Part shown: positions 59,841-64,000 of the stretch, piece after piece
Layout: each line of letters begins with the position of its first letter
Numbering within the stretch: position 1 is the stretch's first letter
From: Negadavirga shengliensis
GTDB taxonomy: Bacteria; Bacteroidota; Bacteroidia; Cytophagales; Cyclobacteriaceae
Assembly: GCF_042652345.1 (NCBI RefSeq)
Contig: NZ_JBHSJJ010000012.1
Span: 1 to 64,000 of the forward strand
Length of the DNA: 64,000 nucleotides
Reading direction: 5' to 3'
Notes under the pieces: generated by a model
Database searches by the model: none
What the model was told of the DNA's origin: nothing
The model's input: the letters and a program-made list of their open reading frames with translations, nothing else
Translations under genes and position numbers: made by a program

Positions 59841-60317
59841 TTAACCCAAAATGTAGTCAGGAAAGTTTCGTGTTTGAACATACCTACCCTCTTTTTCCTC
59901 ACGCCGCATACAAATGTGTTGGACGCCGTTGGTTACCCCCAAATAACGCGCTCCTATTTTAGCATTATAGAGGCATACCTGTTCAACAGTTTTCTGGGTG
60001 AGCCTGATTGCAGGAGCTTTGCACTCAATGAGGAGAAAGGGACGGGTATGCCTATCCATAACCAATACATCAAACCTTTTCAAAAGTTCGTTGTACCGCA
60101 AGCCTCTTTCCTGTACAATCAGACTTTTGGGATAATCAAGGTATTCTATAAGATACCTTGTGATATGCTGTCTCACCCATTCTTCAGGGGTCAATGATAA
60201 AAACTTCTTTCTCAAGACGTCAAAAATAAACAGCTTACCTCCCTCTTTATGAATCTTGAAATCAAAGGAAGGCAGGTTTAATTCCAATTCCAAATACGCC
60301 AAGCTGTCTGCACCCAT
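59841..60317 (-). CDS. HsdR N-terminal-domain-like nuclease-fold protein
   Basis: The 158-residue protein resembles the type I restriction enzyme HsdR N-terminal domain, which is common as a single gene in Bacteroidota. The PD-(D/E)xK pattern is visible: RFDVLVMDRHTRPFLLIECKAP. It also has the conserved WVRQHITRYLIEYLDYP and YNAKIGARYLGVTNG. No hsdM or hsdS is nearby, so it is not a full restriction system. The function is unknown. It starts at ATG 60317. Confidence 0.85.
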   Translation of the reverse strand: MGADSLAYLELELNLPSFDFKIHKEGGKLFIFDVLRKKFLSLTPEEWVRQHITRYLIEYLDYPKSLIVQERGLRYNELLKRFDVLVMDRHTRPFLLIECKAPAIRLTQKTVEQVCLYNAKIGARYLGVTNGVQHICMRREEKEGRYVQTRNFPDYILG

Positions 60318-60365
60318 CCCTCAAATATCCCGGATTTATTCAGAATAAAAAAATAATCAGAGAGG

Positions 60366-61082
60366 CTAAAAATCAAGATATGGAGAAAGCCGGTCCACCC
60401 AGGGCTGGTTGAAGATTTTGATCTTTAACAGATCTTCCGGGTCCTGATAAGGTCCATGCTGGTCTCTGTAAGCGATGATGACTCTGGCTTCCCCGGTTTT
60501 GATATAGGGATGGGCCACCAATGATCGGAAATCCGTGTTATTGATTTGGATTTTCCTCAGCGCGGGCTTATCAAATGGAAATTGAGCATAAATTTTTTCT
60601 GCAAGCTCAGAATTGATGCCATATACCTCCAAAAGTTGCTCCTCTGTATAAAACCCTCCCACTTTTTCCCTGAAATCCACAATCCGGGCGGAAAGTACAG
60701 GACCAATGCCGGGTACCATCTGCAACAGGGTTGAGTCCACTTCATGAAAATAAACCGTGTTCAGTTCAGGGGCTTCCCTTTTCCTCAATCCGCTGCTCTT
60801 TATTTTGACTGAATCCTGCCCCGATGATAAGACAGGGGGCTCATTAAAATGTCCGCTTACCTGATGCGTTGAATATGCTTTTGTCTCCGGTTCCAACAAT
60901 GCGGCGGCTTCTGCCACATACATTTCATAATCCTGTTCGGATCGGGACAGTAGCCACCAATCCACAAGAAAAGGAAAAACATAAAGGAACCCCAAGGCGG
61001 GCAGAACCATTAAAAATCCCCTTGTCTCTCTTTGAGTAAAACCGAGATATACTTTGAAAAAATAAAAAACCTTATATTTCAT
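60366..61082 (-). CDS. Helix-hairpin-helix (ComEA-like) membrane protein
   Basis: The 238-residue protein has an N-terminal transmembrane helix (GFLMVLPALGFLYVFPFLVDWW), a low-complexity linker (about residues 55-110) and two helix-hairpin-helix motifs. The first is around VDSTLLQMVPGIGPVLSARIVDFREKVGGF, the second around AHPYIKTGEARVIIAYRDQHGPY. ComEA-type proteins bind DNA at the cell surface during uptake. In Bacteroidota such proteins are frequent without a competence operon, so the role is uncertain. Confidence 0.85.
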   Translation of the reverse strand: MKYKVFYFFKVYLGFTQRETRGFLMVLPALGFLYVFPFLVDWWLLSRSEQDYEMYVAEAAALLEPETKAYSTHQVSGHFNEPPVLSSGQDSVKIKSSGLRKREAPELNTVYFHEVDSTLLQMVPGIGPVLSARIVDFREKVGGFYTEEQLLEVYGINSELAEKIYAQFPFDKPALRKIQINNTDFRSLVAHPYIKTGEARVIIAYRDQHGPYQDPEDLLKIKIFNQPWVDRLSPYLDF

Positions 61083-61285
61083 AGATTTTTCCTATCAGAT
61101 GCATAAATTAATAATATTGGAATTATTTTGCAAAAATTCGCATTATTGTAGCTGGTTAAGTGGGAAAACAGGGGAATCACCCCTCTAAATGGCTGATTAT
61201 TATTTAGAAACATTTTAAATTGTATTCAGACCATTTATTTCGTCCTTATTCTATAATAAATTTGCAGTCGGAAATATAGATTGTC

Positions 61286-62560
61286 ATGCAGCATAAATTC
61301 AAAGCATTAAGTTTATCCTATAAAAATGCACCTGTTGAAATCCGGGAGTTGGTTTCCCTGGATGAAGCGGCGATCCGTTCTTTATTGGGTAAGCTTAAGG
61401 AATTTTTCAGTGTGACAGATACGCTCATATTATCCACCTGTAACAGGACGGAGATCTATTATTCCCATGAGCTGGATCTCTCCACCGAAATTATCAAATT
61501 GGTAGGTTTGGAAAAGGGGTTGGAAGATGCGGTTTCATATATTGAGTATTTCCGGATTTTTCATGATGACAAGGAAGCCATCAACCATTTGTTCAGGGTA
61601 GCGATGGGACTGGAAGCCCAGGTCATCGGTGACATGCAGATTTCCAACCAGGTAAAAAGGGCCTATCAAGCCAGTGCTGATATGGAAATGGCGGGCCCGT
61701 TTTTACACCGGCTGATGCACACCATATTTTTCACCAACAAGAAAGTAGTACAGGAAACCGCATTCCGGGACGGTGCGGCCTCTGTTTCTTATGCCGCGGT
61801 GGAATTGATAGAAGAACTCACTTCCAACACACACCACCCCAGGGTATTGCTGGTAGGCCTTGGCGAAATCGGCGAGGACGTTGCCAAGAATCTTGTGTAT
61901 CTGCCTGATGCGGAAGTATCTGTTTCCAACAGGACCTTCTCAAAAGCCCAGGAAATGGCCGTTGAGTATGGTTTCAAAGCCATCCCCTTTGAAGACTGCT
62001 TTGAAACGATGAAAGAAGCCGATGTCATCATCTCATCGGTAATGAAGTCGGAGCCGTTTATCACCAAAAAACTGGTAAGTACTTTTGATATCAAAAGCTA
62101 CAAGCTTTTTGTAGACCTGTCGGTGCCCAGAAGTATAGATACTTTGGTGGAAGACATCCCCGGGGTATTGCTTTACAATGTGGACAACATCAAAAGCAAA
62201 GCCAGTGAAACGCTGAGCAAACGAACGGCGGCGATACCTCAAGTTGAAGCCATCATTTCGGAAAGTATCCGGGAATTTTATGACTGGAAAAAGGAGATGA
62301 TGGTATCCCCCACCATCAACAAACTCAAAAATGTCCTGGAACAAATCCGTAAAGGGGAGTTGGAAAGGTATTTGAAAAATGCCGATGCCGAACAGTACGA
62401 GATCATTGACCGAATCACGAAAAGCATGATGCAAAAGATCATCAAAGTCCCCGTGGTTCAGCTTCGTGCAGCATGTAAAAGGGATCAGGCAGAAGAAATG
62501 ATTGAAATCATCACCGACATATTTGACCTGGAAAAAGAAGGCACCCCGAAGAATTCATGA
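61286..62560 (+). CDS. hemA: Glutamyl-tRNA reductase
   Basis: The 424-residue enzyme has the catalytic cysteine in ILSTCNRTEIYY (near residue 53), GLEAQVIGDMQISNQVK, the NADPH-binding LLVGLGEIGEDVAKNL and SVSNRTFSKAQEMA, and the C-terminal dimerisation helices. It makes glutamate-1-semialdehyde from Glu-tRNA, the first step of tetrapyrrole synthesis. TAAATTTG at 61257-61264 is a perfect -7 box, 22 bp before the ATG. It is near the end of the window and may be grouped with other haem genes further on. Confidence 0.95.
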   Translation: MQHKFKALSLSYKNAPVEIRELVSLDEAAIRSLLGKLKEFFSVTDTLILSTCNRTEIYYSHELDLSTEIIKLVGLEKGLEDAVSYIEYFRIFHDDKEAINHLFRVAMGLEAQVIGDMQISNQVKRAYQASADMEMAGPFLHRLMHTIFFTNKKVVQETAFRDGAASVSYAAVELIEELTSNTHHPRVLLVGLGEIGEDVAKNLVYLPDAEVSVSNRTFSKAQEMAVEYGFKAIPFEDCFETMKEADVIISSVMKSEPFITKKLVSTFDIKSYKLFVDLSVPRSIDTLVEDIPGVLLYNVDNIKSKASETLSKRTAAIPQVEAIISESIREFYDWKKEMMVSPTINKLKNVLEQIRKGELERYLKNADAEQYEIIDRITKSMMQKIIKVPVVQLRAACKRDQAEEMIEIITDIFDLEKEGTPKNS

Positions 62561-62699
62561 TGCCGGTTTTCTACCAGTATCACGATTTCGACCATTTATA
62601 AAATATTTCCACCGAAATGATTTTTCCTTCACAAACAATTGCCTTTGTTTTTGAAAATAAAGCATAATCTTTTTAATTTTCTGAAAAACTAAAAGATAT

Positions 62700-64000
62700 A
62701 TGTCTCTGAACTTTACCCTAAAAAACCTGACATTCCTATTCATTTTGGGTATGGTTTCACCAAGCGTTCATGCACAGACCTGGGAAATATTTGACCGGGA
62801 TTATCGGCTCATCAGAAAAATAGAAAACGGGAATCTGAATATACTTGGAAGTGCCTTAAGGGTCAACGCTGTGGGTGACGACCTGAATTTACTCAGTCAG
62901 GAGTATGAATCCTTTGCCACGATAGATAATTCTTCGATATACCAGTATCTCGAGCCATGGGTCATCGTGAAAAACGGCGGCAAATTGGGGGCTTTCCATG
63001 AGTATGGGGATGAAGTACTAAAACCGGAGTACGATAGAATAGAGAACTATTACAACTTGTTGCTAAGTCAAAAAGACAATCAGTTTTTTGTCTATGACAG
63101 AGGGACAAAAAAAACGGTCAGGCTGGGGGCTTTTGAATCTGCCCGGTTTGCGAAAAACGGTCAGGTAATAGCCAAAACCCCTCAGGGGTATTTTCTGCCG
63201 CTTTCCGAAGAGCCAAACCGGCTTTATGAACATCTGGAAGATCCAAGTGTTGAGTTTATCATTGCCAGGGAACCCTCTGGCTTTGGCTTGATAAACCGTG
63301 ACGGGGAATACATACTTGACCCCATTATAGAGGAAATCCAACACCTGGAAGGCAACCATTTTTTTGCCCATAACGGCAATGAATACATGCTCATAAAGGC
63401 CCAGACCAATAAGGCAGATATAAGGTATACAAGCTATCACCGCATTGCGATAGAAAATGATGTGATGCTGGAATACATCCATGGGAAACTGCGCAGAATC
63501 ATGAAAAATGATGGCATCCTATTGGATATCACAGGAATGACAAGTGTAAAAAGAACCGGGAGAAATCACTATAATGTCCATTTCAGAGACGGGAAAACCG
63601 GGCTTTTGAACCAGAACGGAAGATGGGAAGTGCCCCCTACCCTCACTGCTTCAAACCTGTCCCCTGGCAGCGAAGGTCTTTTCGGGGCCCGCATAGGGGA
63701 ACAGTACGGATTCATCAATGCAGCCGGCGAAGTTAAAATCCCATCCCGTTTTGATGAAGTCAGGAGATTTTCTGAGGGACTTGCCGGCGTGAAAATGGGA
63801 ATAACCTGGGGATATGTCGACAAGGACGACCGGATCGTGATCCCTTATTACTTCGATGAAGTCGGTGAATTTTTCAGAGGATTTTCGGTGGTAAAGAAAA
63901 ACGGAAAATACAACCTCATCAATAAAGAAGGGAAAGAAGTGCTGGAGAACTATTATGATAAAATCTGCCTTACTGATGAAAATTATTACCTCACAGAAGA
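62700..64000 (+). CDS. Secreted WG-repeat protein, 3' end outside window
   Basis: A frame from ATG 62700 stays open to the window end (at least 433 codons). It begins MSLNFTLKNLTFLFILGM and has a signal peptide ending SVHAQ near residue 26. From residue about 285 it shows WG-type beta repeats: GKTGLLNQNGRWEVPPT, GEQYGFINAAGEVKIPSRFDEV, GITWGYVDKDDRIVIPYYFDEV and NGKYNLINKEGKEVL. Such proteins are secreted or outer-membrane bound, and their role is unknown. The 139-bp gap from hemA has no recognised signal. Confidence 0.8.
   Translation, partial: MSLNFTLKNLTFLFILGMVSPSVHAQTWEIFDRDYRLIRKIENGNLNILGSALRVNAVGDDLNLLSQEYESFATIDNSSIYQYLEPWVIVKNGGKLGAFHEYGDEVLKPEYDRIENYYNLLLSQKDNQFFVYDRGTKKTVRLGAFESARFAKNGQVIAKTPQGYFLPLSEEPNRLYEHLEDPSVEFIIAREPSGFGLINRDGEYILDPIIEEIQHLEGNHFFAHNGNEYMLIKAQTNKADIRYTSYHRIAIENDVMLEYIHGKLRRIMKNDGILLDITGMTSVKRTGRNHYNVHFRDGKTGLLNQNGRWEVPPTLTASNLSPGSEGLFGARIGEQYGFINAAGEVKIPSRFDEVRRFSEGLAGVKMGITWGYVDKDDRIVIPYYFDEVGEFFRGFSVVKKNGKYNLINKEGKEVLENYYDKICLTDENYYLTE

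Overview
The window looks like chromosomal DNA of a Bacteroidota member, most likely order Cytophagales and close to Cyclobacteriaceae. The signs are a SusC/SusD pair, a fused CcoNO oxidase with a single-haem CcoP, TAnnTTTG-type promoter boxes, near-absent Shine-Dalgarno signals, Tat-exported enolase-superfamily proteins and a DUF4494 gene. Genus and species cannot be fixed from sequence alone.

1-7.7 kb is accessory. It holds the start of an IS1182-type transposase, an attC-like palindrome that the IS end appears to interrupt, a one-gene cassette encoding an unknown membrane protein, and a tyrosine recombinase with a 21-bp palindromic in-frame insertion. An HxlR regulator/RibD-like reductase pair and a GNAT acetyltransferase follow. 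Two arrays of ~90-100 bp repeats sharing a 196-bp identical block then flank a small membrane protein, a lipoprotein and a remnant of a paralogue.

7.7-18.1 kb is an acid-sugar locus on the minus strand: three enolase-superfamily dehydratases with Tat signals, a LacI regulator and SusC/SusD, with two LacI-type operators 116 bp apart upstream of susC. 18.4-25.4 kb carries DUF4494, then an operon of a CapD-like SDR, a JAMM protease and a CysO-MoeZ (ubiquitin-like/E1/rhodanese) fusion. Divergent from it are an RmlC-like epimerase and a SAF-domain dehydrogenase, and then a DUF3109 protein.

25.7-38.5 kb holds a FecA-like receptor, RNase P RNA, an NtrC-like regulator with an altered sigma-54 loop and no HTH, a 39-residue lipoprotein, a LuxE-like enzyme, a fused branched-chain 2-oxoacid dehydrogenase E1, alanine dehydrogenase, HemN and a transglutaminase-like protein. 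38.4-47.0 kb is a cbb3 oxidase operon, ccoI-ccoS-ccoNO-ccoQ-ccoP-ccoG-ccoH-safE. An FNR-type box lies before ccoI. Matching boxes precede a Usp-like gene and the Crp/Fnr gene at 59 kb, which suggests one oxygen-responsive regulon.

47.9-50.7 kb resembles a quinone-stress (mhq) locus with a MarR regulator, YceI, MhqO and MhqD, and a motif shared by two promoters. 50.8-55.6 kb has an alpha/beta-hydrolase without its serine nucleophile and an ABC/TesA set like E. coli ybbA-ybbP-tesA. 55.8-59.0 kb encodes a GMC oxidoreductase, its small subunit and a DUF1080 hydrolase, a likely 3-keto-glycoside module. The end of the window has the Crp/Fnr regulator, an HsdR-N-like protein, a helix-hairpin-helix protein, HemA and a WG-repeat protein cut by the window edge.
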